The notes beneath the pieces are model-generated. The model had not been told where the DNA came from. It was given only the letters and a program-made list of their open reading frames with translations, and made no database searches. A stretch of DNA of 64,000 nucleotides from Actinobacillus vicugnae (GTDB lineage Bacteria > Pseudomonadota > Gammaproteobacteria > Enterobacterales > Pasteurellaceae): the NCBI RefSeq assembly GCF_901687125.1, contig NZ_CABFJY010000044.1, forward strand, positions 1 to 64,000, given 5' to 3'. How positions within the stretch are numbered: position 1 is the first letter of the stretch; every line of letters starts with the position of its first letter. Positions 17,555 through 27,200 of this stretch are shown in pieces. The position numbers and the translations under genes are program-made.

Positions 17555-18196
17555 ATGAAAAAATTAATGAAACAATCACTATTCGGTTTGGCGTTATTTT
17601 CGGTGGCTGGCATTGCCTTTGCTGATGCGCAAGCGGTAGCAGAATTACAACGCCGTTTAGAACAAGTGAGCCAATATAGTGCCGATTTCGACCAAACCGT
17701 TCGCTCAAGCAAGGGCAAACAAATTCAATCAGGCAAAGGCAAATTCCAAGTAAAACGCCCGAACTTGTTCCGTATGGACACTAAAGCGCCACAAGAAAAT
17801 TTAATCGTTTCTGACGGTGCGAATTTATGGTTTTACGATCCTTTTGTTTCACAAGTAACAGTAAACACCGTGCAAGATGCGGTTAATAATACGCCATTTG
17901 TATTATTAACCAGTAGCGACAAAAGCCACTGGGAACAATACGATGTAACGCAAAGTGCTGATACTTTTGTTTTAAAACCAAAATCGAAAAAAAGCAATTT
18001 AAAACAATTTGATGTGCGTATTGATCAAAGCGGTATGTTAAAAGGCTTTAGTACGATTGAGCGAGACGGGCAAAGCAATTTATACGTATTACGTAATATC
18101 ACTGGTGGTGGCGTATCATCCGACTTATTCAAATTTAACGTACCAAAAGGCGCTGAATTAGATGATCAGCGTGGTGGTAAAAAAGCTAAAAAATAA
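17555..18196 (+). CDS. lolA: LolA, periplasmic lipoprotein carrier
   Basis: 213 residues with a signal peptide (about residues 1-22, ending GIAFA). The LolA pattern is clear: '[20 protein letters not shown]', '[18 protein letters not shown]' and '[17 protein letters not shown]'. It shuttles lipoproteins from the LolCDE complex to LolB at the outer membrane. The C-terminus is unusually basic ('GGKKAKK'). An inverted pair of uptake signal sequences follows (18204-18250). Confidence 0.93.
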   Translation: MKKLMKQSLFGLALFSVAGIAFADAQAVAELQRRLEQVSQYSADFDQTVRSSKGKQIQSGKGKFQVKRPNLFRMDTKAPQENLIVSDGANLWFYDPFVSQVTVNTVQDAVNNTPFVLLTSSDKSHWEQYDVTQSADTFVLKPKSKKSNLKQFDVRIDQSGMLKGFSTIERDGQSNLYVLRNITGGGVSSDLFKFNVPKGAELDDQRGGKKAKK

Positions 18197-18203
18197 CGAT
18201 TTA

Positions 18204-18250
18204 ACAAGCGGTTTTATTTTTGCAAAATTTTGCCAAAATCAGACCGCTTG
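18204..18250 (+). terminator. Inverted pair of uptake signal sequences after lolA
   Basis: ACAAGCGGT (18204-18212) and its reverse complement ACCGCTTG (18243-18250) face each other around a T/A-rich loop containing TGCAAAATTTTGC. The arms can form a stem and TTT follows. In Pasteurellaceae such paired DNA-uptake sequences often act as terminators. Confidence 0.6.
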
Positions 18251-18286
18251 CTTTATTTAGATAGATTTAAACATTTGGGAGGCTTA

Positions 18287-18595
18287 ATGAAAATTTTTGA
18301 TAATCAACGAGATCCGCAAGAATGGCAACAGTTTATGCAATTATTACAACAGGCGGTTGCTGAAGATAAATTAGAACAATTTTTCACCTCATTTTTAACT
18401 GCAGATGAGCGAGGCTCTTTAGGCTTACGTGTGCAAATTGTCAGTGAATTGCTCAAAGGTGAAGTTCCACAGCGTGAAATCCAACAAAATCTAAATACTA
18501 GTGCAGCTACCATTACACGTGGTTCGAATATGTTAAAAACTTTAGATCCACAATTTATCCAATGGTTAAACGAGAAGCTTAATGGCAAAGCGTAG
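18287..18595 (+). CDS. trpR: Trp operon repressor TrpR
   Basis: 102 residues from the ATG at 18287, preceded by GGGAGG; an upstream in-frame start at 18230 falls in the uptake-sequence hairpin. The helix-turn-helix region 'GEVPQREIQQNLNTSAATITRGSNMLK' matches TrpR, and 'LTADERGSLGLRVQIVSELL' matches the co-repressor and dimer core. It represses tryptophan biosynthesis when bound to L-tryptophan. It overlaps mtgA by 14 bases. Confidence 0.93.
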   Translation: MKIFDNQRDPQEWQQFMQLLQQAVAEDKLEQFFTSFLTADERGSLGLRVQIVSELLKGEVPQREIQQNLNTSAATITRGSNMLKTLDPQFIQWLNEKLNGKA

Positions 18596-19385
18596 AAGAA
18601 AACGCAAAAAGAAGTCAGTCACTATGTTTAGCTTACTTAAACGTTTATTCCGTAACATCATCAAATTTTTTATTCCGCAAGCAATCAGTTCAAGAGCAGG
18701 TTGGTTGTGGTTTGGTTCTAGCCGTTTAGGGGCAGGACTTGGCGGATTTTTCGTTACTTTTTTGATGATCTTTTCGGTATTACCTGTGCCATTTTCTGCT
18801 TATATGGTGCAGAAAAAAGTAGAACATTTGATTGCGGGCGATGATTATCACATTCATTATGACTGGGTGAGCCTTGATAAGATTGCATGGCAAATGCAAA
18901 TGGCGGTGATTGCGGCAGAAGATCAAAAATTTGAAAGCCATTTCGGCATTGATTTACAAGCGATTGAAATAGCTCTACAACGTAACGCTAAAGCAAAAAA
19001 AGCACGAGGCGCTTCAACTATTTCACAGCAAACCGTTAAAAATATGTTTTTATGGCACGGACAAAGCTGGCTACGCAAAGGGATAGAATTACCGCTAACC
19101 TTTATTATGGAAAATACTTGGGGCAAACGCCGTATTCTGGAAGTGTATTTAAATATCGCAGAGTTTGGTGATGGCATTTTTGGTGTAGAAGCTGCCGCAA
19201 AGCACTTTTTCAAAAAGCGTGCGAAAGATCTGACTTTACAAGAGTCGGCTTTACTGGCCGCCTCTCTGCCAAATCCATTAGTCTTTCGAGTTAATAAACC
19301 AGGCCCAACGATGCGTAAACGTCAAGCATGGATTATGCGCCAAGTCACTGCGTTAGGTGGGCGCCATTACTTAGAAAAACTGTAG
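18582..19385 (+). CDS. mtgA: Monofunctional peptidoglycan glycosyltransferase MtgA
   Basis: 267 residues. A very basic cytoplasmic N-terminus (MAKRRRKRKKKS) is followed by one membrane helix (about residues 45-70) and a GT51 domain. The catalytic motif 'VIAAEDQKFESHFGID' and the motifs 'ARGASTISQQTVKNMFLW' and 'RILEVYLNIAEFGDGIFGVE' are intact. It polymerises lipid II into glycan strands outside the inner membrane. It overlaps trpR by 14 bases, so translation may be coupled. Confidence 0.94.
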   Translation: MAKRRRKRKKKSVTMFSLLKRLFRNIIKFFIPQAISSRAGWLWFGSSRLGAGLGGFFVTFLMIFSVLPVPFSAYMVQKKVEHLIAGDDYHIHYDWVSLDKIAWQMQMAVIAAEDQKFESHFGIDLQAIEIALQRNAKAKKARGASTISQQTVKNMFLWHGQSWLRKGIELPLTFIMENTWGKRRILEVYLNIAEFGDGIFGVEAAAKHFFKKRAKDLTLQESALLAASLPNPLVFRVNKPGPTMRKRQAWIMRQVTALGGRHYLEKL

Positions 19386-19769
19386 AAAACGCCAAATACA
19401 AGCGGTTAAATTTTTCTGATTTTTTGCATGTGTAAATTAGGGGGAAATTTGGCTGCCTATCTCCAATCACTATCGCAATCAAATCCTCTAACCTATCTTT
19501 TCTAAAGAGGGGGATCTGGGGCAACCAGAAGACGTTGTTTACCTCGTTGAGGGTCGGATGCGAGTCCTGTGTCCGACCACATAAAAATTTGTGTGTTTAC
19601 TGTAATAGCACCCGCTTCCAGATAGGAACTTACTACCGCTCACATACCAGTCTGTTGAGCCACTTTGTGACTCTGTTTTATTGTGTTTTTACTCAAACCA
19701 AAAACATCAATCGGCAGTGTTAAAAGCGTTTGTAGCGTTTTGCACCAATAACCCAAAAAGGATTAAACC
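19386..19769. other. Unexplained intergenic stretch before rimK
   Basis: 384 bases without a confident gene. It holds a hairpin GGTCGGA (19552-19558) / TCCGACC (19572-19578) with loop TGCGAGTCCTGTG. The hairpin is followed by ACA and looks like the 3' end of a tRNA. A TTG-started frame (19535-19723) would encode 62 residues with two C-x-x-C pairs; I do not trust it as a gene. Base composition here is less AT-rich than in other gaps. A fragment of an uptake-sequence core (AAGCGGT) is near 19402. Function unknown. Confidence 0.35.
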
Positions 19770-20681
19770 ATGAGATTTTTAGTGCTGTGTCGGGAGCCTC
19801 GTTTATATAGCTGTCAGCGCTTGTTGCAGGCTTGTGAACAACGGGGCATTCATTTGGATATTCTTGATCCGAATCGAATGCTCATTAAGCTAGCGGTAGT
19901 GCAGGGGCAGCCCATTTTCCAGCTTTATTATCAGGCAGGGGAAATTTATCAGAAAAATCGACCGCTTGAGTTATTGCCTGAATATGATGCGGTTTTGCCT
20001 CGTTTTGGTACGGCAAGTACTGAAATGGGCTGTCGTGTATTGCGCTATTTTGAAGCGAAAAAGGTGAAAGTTTTAAATAATTCGACCGCTTTTAGCTTAG
20101 CAAGAGATAAATGGTTGAGTTTACAAGCACTCGTAGCTGCGCAAATTGCCGTGCCTGCGAGCTCTTTTGCGGGGGAGTTATGTGCAGTAGAGCAACATTC
20201 GAACTTACATAACACGCCGTTAGTGGCGAAAACTTTGGCTGGATCGCAAGGCGTAGGGGTGATGTTAGCTGAGAGCAAGCAAAATGCGCAAAGTGTGCTG
20301 GCGGTATTACAACAGGCGAACCTAGGCTATTTGTTACAAGATTTTGTGGCGGAAGCAAAAGGGCAAGATATTAGGGCTTTTGTGATTGGTGATCGAGTAG
20401 TGGCAGCCATGCAACGTTCAGGCGAAGAGGGAGAGTTTCGTGCGAATATTCATTTAGGTGGCAAAGCGACAAAGTTTGAATTAAGCGAAGCCGAACAACA
20501 ATTGGCAGTGAATGCTGCCAAAGCAGTAGGGCTTTCGGTAGCGGGTGTGGATCTTATTCGATCTGAATCAGGCTTATTAGTGCTGGAAGTGAACGCTAGC
20601 CCAGGTTTGGAGGGGATTGAGCAAGCTACAGGGCTAGATATTGCAGGTTTGATGATCGAGCATCTGATTAATCAGCGGTAA
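19770..20681 (+). CDS. rimK: RimK-family ATP-grasp ligase
   Basis: 303 residues. 'LYSCQRLLQACEQRGIHLDILDPN' and 'YDAVLPRFGTASTEMGCRVLRYFE' match RimK. The ATP-grasp core has 'PLVAKTLAGSQGVGVMLAES', 'QDIRAFVIGDRVVAAMQR' and the metal-binding 'VLEVNASPGLEGIE'. RimK adds glutamates to the C-terminus of ribosomal protein S6. It is preceded by AAAGGA. Confidence 0.9.
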   Translation: MRFLVLCREPRLYSCQRLLQACEQRGIHLDILDPNRMLIKLAVVQGQPIFQLYYQAGEIYQKNRPLELLPEYDAVLPRFGTASTEMGCRVLRYFEAKKVKVLNNSTAFSLARDKWLSLQALVAAQIAVPASSFAGELCAVEQHSNLHNTPLVAKTLAGSQGVGVMLAESKQNAQSVLAVLQQANLGYLLQDFVAEAKGQDIRAFVIGDRVVAAMQRSGEEGEFRANIHLGGKATKFELSEAEQQLAVNAAKAVGLSVAGVDLIRSESGLLVLEVNASPGLEGIEQATGLDIAGLMIEHLINQR

Positions 20682-20756
20682 TCTTGCTTGTGAAGAGAGG
20701 GAAGCGGTCGGATTTTTACCAAATTTTGCAAGCCCTCTTTATTTATTGGCTAGGCA

Positions 20757-21542
20757 TTAGCCAAGTAACTTTTCTTTCCAATAACCAAGCCATTCTTTCA
20801 GTGCAAGGCTACTATTTTGTAGCGCTTGCGCCTGTGGGATAAAAGGCAGGATACCGATATCTAACGCTTGATGAGCGGTGGTACTTGCGGCTAACACGGT
20901 AAATCCTTCTCGTTCAAAGAGCATTTTGGCTCGTTTCATGTGCCATTGGTTGGTTACAAGCACAATATCTTTCACACCTGCTTGGTTGAGAATGGGTTTG
21001 CTAAAGGTAGCATTTTCTTCGGTAACATTTGAATCTGGCTCAATCCAACGTACAGGTGTTTGGAAGAAATCGTGCAATTCTTGCGCCATCACTTTGGCTT
21101 CTGACTCTCTACCTTCTGGGCTTCCGCCTGTGACAAGGATCGGCAAGCCTGTTTGTTTATGCAGATAGGCTGCATAACGCATACGCTCTAATGGCGCTGC
21201 AGCAATCGCATAACGCCCAAAAAGTTCATCACTATCTCGCAACCCTCCACCTAATAACACAATGGCTTGCGCTTTTTTGTAATCTTCAATAGTAAATTTT
21301 TTGCTAAAAGTGACCGCTTGAATTAGTTGAGAAGAGAAGTAAGGCGTGCTGCAAATATACAGAATTGTGATACCTAAAATGGTGCAAAAATAGCCGAGTT
21401 TTTTGAAATGTAATTTATGCAGTAATAGCGAGAAAATCCATAAAATCAACGCATTAAATGGTGGCAGGATAATGGCAGTAACGAGTTTTGTGAGAAATAG
21501 CATAATAAAAATAGACAATGATTGAATAGCCTCATTGTCCAT
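20757..21542 (-). CDS. DUF218 (YdcF/ElyC-like) inner-membrane envelope protein
   Basis: 261 residues. Two or three N-terminal membrane helices (about 5-75) precede a DUF218 domain beginning 'AIVLLGGGLRDSD'. The conserved glutamate and Ser/Thr-rich 'SNVTEENATFSKPIL' and 'LVTNQWHMKRAKMLFEREGF' are present. The arrangement matches ElyC and SanA-type proteins linked to envelope integrity and handling of the undecaprenyl-phosphate carrier. An internal ATG at 21503 is an alternative start; neither start has a strong ribosome-binding site. It converges on rimK. Confidence 0.8.
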   Translation of the reverse strand: MDNEAIQSLSIFIMLFLTKLVTAIILPPFNALILWIFSLLLHKLHFKKLGYFCTILGITILYICSTPYFSSQLIQAVTFSKKFTIEDYKKAQAIVLLGGGLRDSDELFGRYAIAAAPLERMRYAAYLHKQTGLPILVTGGSPEGRESEAKVMAQELHDFFQTPVRWIEPDSNVTEENATFSKPILNQAGVKDIVLVTNQWHMKRAKMLFEREGFTVLAASTTAHQALDIGILPFIPQAQALQNSSLALKEWLGYWKEKLLG

Positions 21543-21567
21543 TATTTACGCATTTTTGTCTAGCGTA

Positions 21568-22497
<930 letters not shown>

Positions 22498-22559
22498 TTA
22501 GGAGCATTCTATTTTTATCTGTTGATTAACGTCAATTTCATAATTTTCAGAATAAATAT

Positions 22560-22572
22560 GAATTTTATTCAT
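22560..22572. promoter_or_regulatory. MetR-like binding site upstream of metF
   Basis: TGAATTTTATTCA matches the MetR consensus TGAA-N5-TTCA exactly. MetR (LysR family, homocysteine-responsive) controls met genes in enteric bacteria. The site lies in the metF-citD divergent region. The motif is short and AT-rich, so chance occurrence is possible. Confidence 0.45.
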
Positions 22573-22588
22573 AATTAAAGGTGGTGGT

Positions 22589-22602
22589 TGATCCATATCA
22601 AC
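22589..22602. promoter_or_regulatory. Perfect FNR box upstream of the citrate lyase genes
   Basis: TTGAT-CCAT-ATCAA is an exact match to the FNR consensus TTGAT-N4-ATCAA. It extends by one base pair on each side (G...C). Downstream lies a promoter-like TTAGCA (22619-22624) / 17 bases / TAGAAT (22642-22647), which would place the box near -60, a class I activating position. Anaerobic induction of citrate fermentation by FNR fits biologically. The site could also affect metF. Confidence 0.7.
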
Positions 22603-22618
22603 AATACCTCTTTCTAAT

Positions 22619-22647
22619 TAGCAATTTTGTAAGAATGGGTTAGAATG
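22619..22647 (+). promoter_or_regulatory. Candidate promoter for citDEF
   Basis: TTAGCA, 17-base spacer, TAGAAT. The -10 has one mismatch and the -35 two. It would give a leader of about 260 bases before citD, in which I see an uptake sequence and no gene. Its spacing to the FNR box supports it. Confidence 0.4.
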
Positions 22648-22914
22648 GCAAACGTACTGCTAATATTTTTTCTTTTTGAAATAATTAACAATAAAAATAA
22701 AAGGGATTACTCAATTTAGATGGTGACAAGCGGTCAGATTTCTTCCTTATTTTACTTACCTTAATTTATATTTTATTTTTGTGTGTTTACGACGAGTTGC
22801 CAATGGAAAAAAGGCTACAAGCGGTTAAAAATGCCCGTTTATTTGCAAGTTCAACATTGCCCAGTCTTTTTTCCATTAGTCATTCATTTATTAGCCAACC
22901 ATAAGGAAACCATT

Positions 22915-23202
22915 ATGCAGATAACTAACATCGCTGTGGCGGGCACACTAGAATCTAGTGATGCACAAGTCCGCATTGAACCTGCAAGTACGTTGCACAT
23001 TGAGCTAAATAGCTCTGTGGGAAAACAGTTTGGTGATGACATTTTAGCCACCATTAATCAAGTACTTGCACAGTTTGAAGTCAGTGCAGCAAAAGTAACG
23101 GTAGAAGATAAAGGGGCATTAGATTGCGTACTTCGTGCGAGATTAAAAGCAGCATTATTGCGTGCAACCGATGAACAAATCGATTGGGAGAAAGTGCTAT
23201 GA
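22915..23202 (+). CDS. citD: Citrate lyase acyl carrier protein (gamma subunit)
   Basis: 95 residues from the ATG at 22915, preceded by AAGGAAA; an upstream in-frame start at 22783 lies in the leader and does not look like CitD. Serine 14 in '[10 protein letters not shown]' is the attachment site for the phosphoribosyl-dephospho-CoA group. CitD carries the acetyl and citryl thioesters between CitF and CitE. The stop overlaps citE in an ATGA junction. In H. influenzae citC precedes citD; no citC is present here. Confidence 0.93.
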   Translation: MQITNIAVAGTLESSDAQVRIEPASTLHIELNSSVGKQFGDDILATINQVLAQFEVSAAKVTVEDKGALDCVLRARLKAALLRATDEQIDWEKVL

Positions 23203-24086
23203 GTCAAAAAAATAAATTACGTAGAAGTATGTTGTTCGTGCCAGGCTCAAATGCGGCGATGATCAGCAACACCTTTATCTACAAACCTGATTCGATTATG
23301 TTTGACTTAGAAGATGCAGTGGCGTTAAAAGAAAAGGATTCTGCACGTATTTTAGTGGCGCACGCTCTACAACATCCGCTTTATCAAGAAATTGAAACGG
23401 TGGTGCGTGTGAATCCATTAGATTCTGAATTTGGCTTGGCAGATTTAAATGCAGTGGTGCGTGCAGGTGTGAATGTTGTGCGTATGCCAAAAACCGAAAC
23501 CGCACAAGATGTGGTTGATATGGATAATGCGATTACTGAAATTGAAAAAGCCTGTGGTCGTGAAGTCGGTAGCACATTAATGTTAGCTGCAATTGAATCG
23601 CCACTTGGTATTACTCAAGCAAATCAAATTGCCACTGCTTCTAACCGCTTAATTGGTATTGCATTAGGTGCGGAAGACTATGTGCGTAACCTTAAAACGG
23701 AGCGTTCGCCTGAAGGGATTGAATTACTGTTCGCTCGATGTTCTATTTTACAGGCAGCTCGTGCGGCAGGTATTCAAGCGTTTGATACGGTTTATTCTAA
23801 TGCGAATAACGAAGAGGGTTTCTTAGCTGAAGCGTCGTTAATTAAACAACTTGGTTTTGACGGTAAATCATTAGTAAACCCTCGTCAAATTGAGTTATTA
23901 CATAATTTATTTGCACCAACACAAAAAGATGTGGATCAAGCACAACGTATTATTGATGCAGCAAAAGAAGCAGAACGTAATGGTTTAGGTGTAGTTTCGC
24001 TCAATGGTAAAATGATCGATGCACCAATTATTGATCGTGCAAAATTAGTGCTTGAGCGTGCTAAATCAGGTATTCGTGAAGAGTAG
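23199..24086 (+). CDS. citE: Citrate lyase beta subunit (citryl-CoA lyase)
   Basis: 295 residues from the ATG at 23199 that overlaps the citD stop. '[20 protein letters not shown]' and '[19 protein letters not shown]' are the CitE/HpcH-aldolase pattern with the Mg-binding acidic residues. '[19 protein letters not shown]' carries the conserved glutamate. It cleaves citryl-ACP to oxaloacetate and acetyl-ACP. citF follows after 8 bases. Confidence 0.95.
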   Translation: MSQKNKLRRSMLFVPGSNAAMISNTFIYKPDSIMFDLEDAVALKEKDSARILVAHALQHPLYQEIETVVRVNPLDSEFGLADLNAVVRAGVNVVRMPKTETAQDVVDMDNAITEIEKACGREVGSTLMLAAIESPLGITQANQIATASNRLIGIALGAEDYVRNLKTERSPEGIELLFARCSILQAARAAGIQAFDTVYSNANNEEGFLAEASLIKQLGFDGKSLVNPRQIELLHNLFAPTQKDVDQAQRIIDAAKEAERNGLGVVSLNGKMIDAPIIDRAKLVLERAKSGIREE

Positions 24087-24094
24087 GGGGAAAT

Positions 24095-25597
24095 ATGACA
24101 ACAAGAGAACAACGTGTTGAAAAATTCAATGCAGGCAAACCAGTTTATCAAGCAGTGCCAAAAGCGGAATCCCTCATGCGTACCGCCAAAAATCGCAAAT
24201 TATGTGAAAATCTTGAAGAAGCAATTCGCCGTTCAGGTTTAAAAGATGGCATGACGATTTCATTCCATCACGCATTCCGTGCAGGTGATTTCGTGGTAAA
24301 TCTTGTCATGGACAAAATTGCTGAAATGGGCTTTAAAAATTTAACGCTTGCTTCGAGTTCATTAATCGATAGTCATTTCCCCATTGTTGAACATATCAAA
24401 AATGGTGTAGTAACCAAAATCTACTCTTCAGGTTTACGTGGCAAATTAGCCGATGAAATTTCAAAAGGTATTTTAGCCGAGCCTGTAAATATCCATTCGC
24501 ACGGCGGACGTGTACATTTAGTCAAATCAGGCGAACTAAAAATTGATGTGGCATTTTTAGGAGTGCCTGCGTGCGATGAATTTGGTAATGCAAATGGCTT
24601 TAGCGGTAAAAGCAAATGTGGTTCATTAGGTTATGCAAAAGTCGATGCTGAATTTGCGAACAAAGTGGTGTTATTAACCGAAGAATTTGTAACTTACCCA
24701 CATCATCCAGCAAGTATTCCACAAGACCAAGTAGATTTAATTGTACAAGTAGACGCGGTTGGCGATCCGAAAAAGATCGGTGGGGGTGCAACTCGTATGA
24801 CAACCAACCCTCGTGAGCTATTAATTGCGCGTAAATGTGCGGAAGTGATTTTTGGCTCAGGCTATTTTAAAGATGGCTTCTCATTCCAAACAGGTACAGG
24901 TGGTGCTTCACTGGCGGTAACACGTTTCTTAGAAGATAAAATGCGCCGTGAAAACATTACTGCAAGTTTTGGTTTAGGAGGTATTACTTCAACCATGGTG
25001 GCATTGCACGAAGCGGGCTTAATCAAAAAACTGATCGATGTGCAATCATTTGATAAAGATGCGGCAGAATCGCTTGCACGTAACCCAAATCATATCGAAG
25101 TATCGGCAAACCAATATGCTAACTACAGCTCAAAAGGGGCTTCTGTTGAGCGTTTAGATGTGGTCATTCTTTCTGCATTAGAAATTGATACAAAATTTAA
25201 CGTAAACGTTTTAACAGGTTCAGATGGTATCATTCGTGGTGCATCGGGCGGTCACTGCGATACGGCGTCTTCTGCACAAGTGGCGATTATTGTCGCACCA
25301 CTTGTGCGTGGACGTATTCCTTGCGTGGTTGAAAATGTAATAACTTGCGTTACTCCAGGTGAAAATATTGATATTTTAGTTACTGACCACGGTGTGGCGG
25401 TAAATCCAAAACGTCCAGATCTTATTGAAGCGTTAAGCAATGCAGGTATTCAATTATTCACGATTGAGCAACTTTGTGAACGTGCATACAGTATTACAGG
25501 CAAACCCAAAGAAATTGAGTTTACCGACAAACCTGTTGCCATTGTTCGCTACCGAGATGGTTCTGTGATTGATACGGTGTATCAAGTAAAAGAATAA
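24095..25597 (+). CDS. citF: Citrate lyase alpha subunit (citrate:acetyl-ACP transferase)
   Basis: 500 residues, full length. Glycine-rich CoA-transferase features are visible: 'GMTISFHHAFRAGDFVVNLV', 'IHSHGGRVHLVKSGELKIDVAFLGVPACDE' region, and 'GSDGIIRGASGGHCDTASSAQV'. It swaps citrate for acetate on the ACP. It has GGGGGAAAT upstream. A terminator hairpin follows at 25618, so citXG may be expressed at a lower level. Confidence 0.95.
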   Translation: MTTREQRVEKFNAGKPVYQAVPKAESLMRTAKNRKLCENLEEAIRRSGLKDGMTISFHHAFRAGDFVVNLVMDKIAEMGFKNLTLASSSLIDSHFPIVEHIKNGVVTKIYSSGLRGKLADEISKGILAEPVNIHSHGGRVHLVKSGELKIDVAFLGVPACDEFGNANGFSGKSKCGSLGYAKVDAEFANKVVLLTEEFVTYPHHPASIPQDQVDLIVQVDAVGDPKKIGGGATRMTTNPRELLIARKCAEVIFGSGYFKDGFSFQTGTGGASLAVTRFLEDKMRRENITASFGLGGITSTMVALHEAGLIKKLIDVQSFDKDAAESLARNPNHIEVSANQYANYSSKGASVERLDVVILSALEIDTKFNVNVLTGSDGIIRGASGGHCDTASSAQVAIIVAPLVRGRIPCVVENVITCVTPGENIDILVTDHGVAVNPKRPDLIEALSNAGIQLFTIEQLCERAYSITGKPKEIEFTDKPVAIVRYRDGSVIDTVYQVKE

Positions 25598-25617
25598 TCT
25601 TTGCCTGATTGAAGAAG

Positions 25618-25650
25618 GGACGCCATGTTTGGCGTCCTTGTTAATTTTTC
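25618..25650 (+). terminator. Terminator-like hairpin between citF and citXG
   Basis: GGACGCCA (25618-25625) and TGGCGTCC (25630-25637) form an 8-base stem with a 4-base loop, followed by TTGTTAATTTTT. It may attenuate transcription into citXG, giving less maturation enzyme than lyase subunits. Confidence 0.75.
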
Positions 25651-25673
25651 AGATTAAAATCAATACAAGCGGT

Positions 25674-27059
25674 ATGATTTTCCAAAAATTTTGCAAATCT
25701 TTTTCCCTTAAAGGAAATGAAATTTCCATTGAATCATTGTTGAACGCTCGCGAAGAGCGTGCTTTATTGCAACAAAAATGCCTGCAAAAGTACCAGCAGA
25801 CTGTGCTTTCTTTAACTTTGCTTGCCGTAGGCGGCGTAAAGCAAAATGAATTACTAGACTATATTTTTGCCAGAAGTTTGGAAAATTTGACCGCTTTATT
25901 TACGCAACTTGATGTTGTGCCAATAGCAGAATTTATTCGTCCATTAGAAACGGGACATGAGGCGATTTTTGTGTTGCCGATTGAGGCGGTTAGGCTAAAA
26001 AAAGCTTGTATTGCGCTGGAAGATAGTTCACCACTTGCACGGTTATGGGATCTAGATGTGATCACACTAAATGGAGAGCTGTTAAGCCGTACTGAATTGG
26101 GTTTTAACGCGCGTCCTTGTTTATGTTGTAGCGAAAATGCCAAACTTTGCGCACGTTCTCGTAAACATTCGGTGGAACAAATTGTGGCACAAATGCAACA
26201 ACGTACAAAAGCAGATTATTTTAGCCAACAAATTGCAGAAAAGGCTTACCAAGCATTGCTACAAGAAGTTTATCTCACGCCCAAACCTGGTTTAGTGGAT
26301 AAACGGAATAATGGCTCACATGCAGATATGACGGTACAAACCTTTGAGCACAGTGCTTTGGCGTTGCGGCCATTTTTTGCAGAATTTGTAGCTAAAGGTA
26401 TAGCTACGGCAGATTATTCAGCATCGCAAATTTTAGCGGAAATTCGACCGCTTGGAATTCATGCTGAACGAGCGATGTTACAAGCAACGGGTGGAGTAAA
26501 TACGCATAAAGGCGCGATTTTCGCTTTTGGACTTGTTTGCTGTGCGATTGGGCGTTTATATGTGCAAACGGAGCAATTTGCGAAATCTACTCGCTTTTCA
26601 CAACTTTTTGAGCTAGTGGCACAATTTGCTGAAGGTTTAACCGCAGAATTGCAAAATTATCCTGAAAATCTACCGCTTACGCATGGAGTAAAACTGTATC
26701 GTCAATATGGTTTAACGGGTGCAAGGGGGGAGGCTGAAAGCGGATTGGTAACGATTGCAAATTGCTTAGCATTTATCAAGCAACAACCTGTCATCAATTT
26801 GCATCAAATTTTAGTATGGTTAATGGCGCATAATGATGATACAAATGTGGTGCACCGAGGCGGACTAGATGGGCTACGTTTTGTGAAACAACAAGCGGTC
26901 GACATTTTACAAAATTTTGTAAATGAAACAGATTTACGCATAAAGCTAGAAACACTAGATGATGAATGTATTCAGCGCAATATTAGCTGTGGAGGAAGCG
27001 CAGATTTGCTGGCGCTAATTATCTTTCTATTGTCAGTTAGCGAGCTAGTCAGCAATTAA
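25674..27059 (+). CDS. citXG: CitXG fusion: holo-citrate lyase synthase and prosthetic-group precursor synthase
   Basis: About 461 residues. The N-terminal CitX part (roughly 1-165) has 'SIESLLNAREERALLQQKCL' and 'VLPIEAVRLKKACIALEDSSPLARLWDLDV', the motif of the phosphoribosyl-dephospho-CoA transferase. The C-terminal CitG part (roughly 175-461) has 'LLQEVYLTPKPGLVDKRNNGSHADM' and 'GGVNTHKGAIFAFGL', matching the ATP-dependent triphosphoribosyl-dephospho-CoA synthase. The same fusion occurs in H. influenzae. I chose the ATG at 25674 because an earlier TTG at 25629 lies inside the terminator stem. An uptake sequence touches this start and no ribosome-binding site is visible. Confidence 0.88.
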   Translation: MIFQKFCKSFSLKGNEISIESLLNAREERALLQQKCLQKYQQTVLSLTLLAVGGVKQNELLDYIFARSLENLTALFTQLDVVPIAEFIRPLETGHEAIFVLPIEAVRLKKACIALEDSSPLARLWDLDVITLNGELLSRTELGFNARPCLCCSENAKLCARSRKHSVEQIVAQMQQRTKADYFSQQIAEKAYQALLQEVYLTPKPGLVDKRNNGSHADMTVQTFEHSALALRPFFAEFVAKGIATADYSASQILAEIRPLGIHAERAMLQATGGVNTHKGAIFAFGLVCCAIGRLYVQTEQFAKSTRFSQLFELVAQFAEGLTAELQNYPENLPLTHGVKLYRQYGLTGARGEAESGLVTIANCLAFIKQQPVINLHQILVWLMAHNDDTNVVHRGGLDGLRFVKQQAVDILQNFVNETDLRIKLETLDDECIQRNISCGGSADLLALIIFLLSVSELVSN

Positions 27060-27200
27060 TTTTTAAAAAATAAAAAAATTTGCAAAATTAGAAAAAAATC
27101 AATGTTTTTGATTTTGACTTATGCTAAAAATAGCAATGTTACTCTTTTGGGGTATAAAAGTTTATTTTATGTATTTTTAATCTTTATGCAGAGGTGAAAC

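Noticed and set aside
17488-17718. Minus-strand frames overlapping the start of lolA
   Set aside because: Shadows of the lolA signal sequence; no supporting signals.
19535-19723. 62-codon frame with a TTG start and two C-x-x-C pairs
   Set aside because: No ribosome-binding site, no recognisable family and low-complexity end; kept only as part of an unexplained region.
22803-22904. 33-codon frame in the citD leader
   Set aside because: No ribosome-binding site, contains an uptake sequence and shows no likeness to CitC or a leader peptide.
25629-25673. Upstream TTG start for citXG
   Set aside because: It lies inside the citF-citXG terminator hairpin; the first residue resembling CitX comes after the ATG at 25674.
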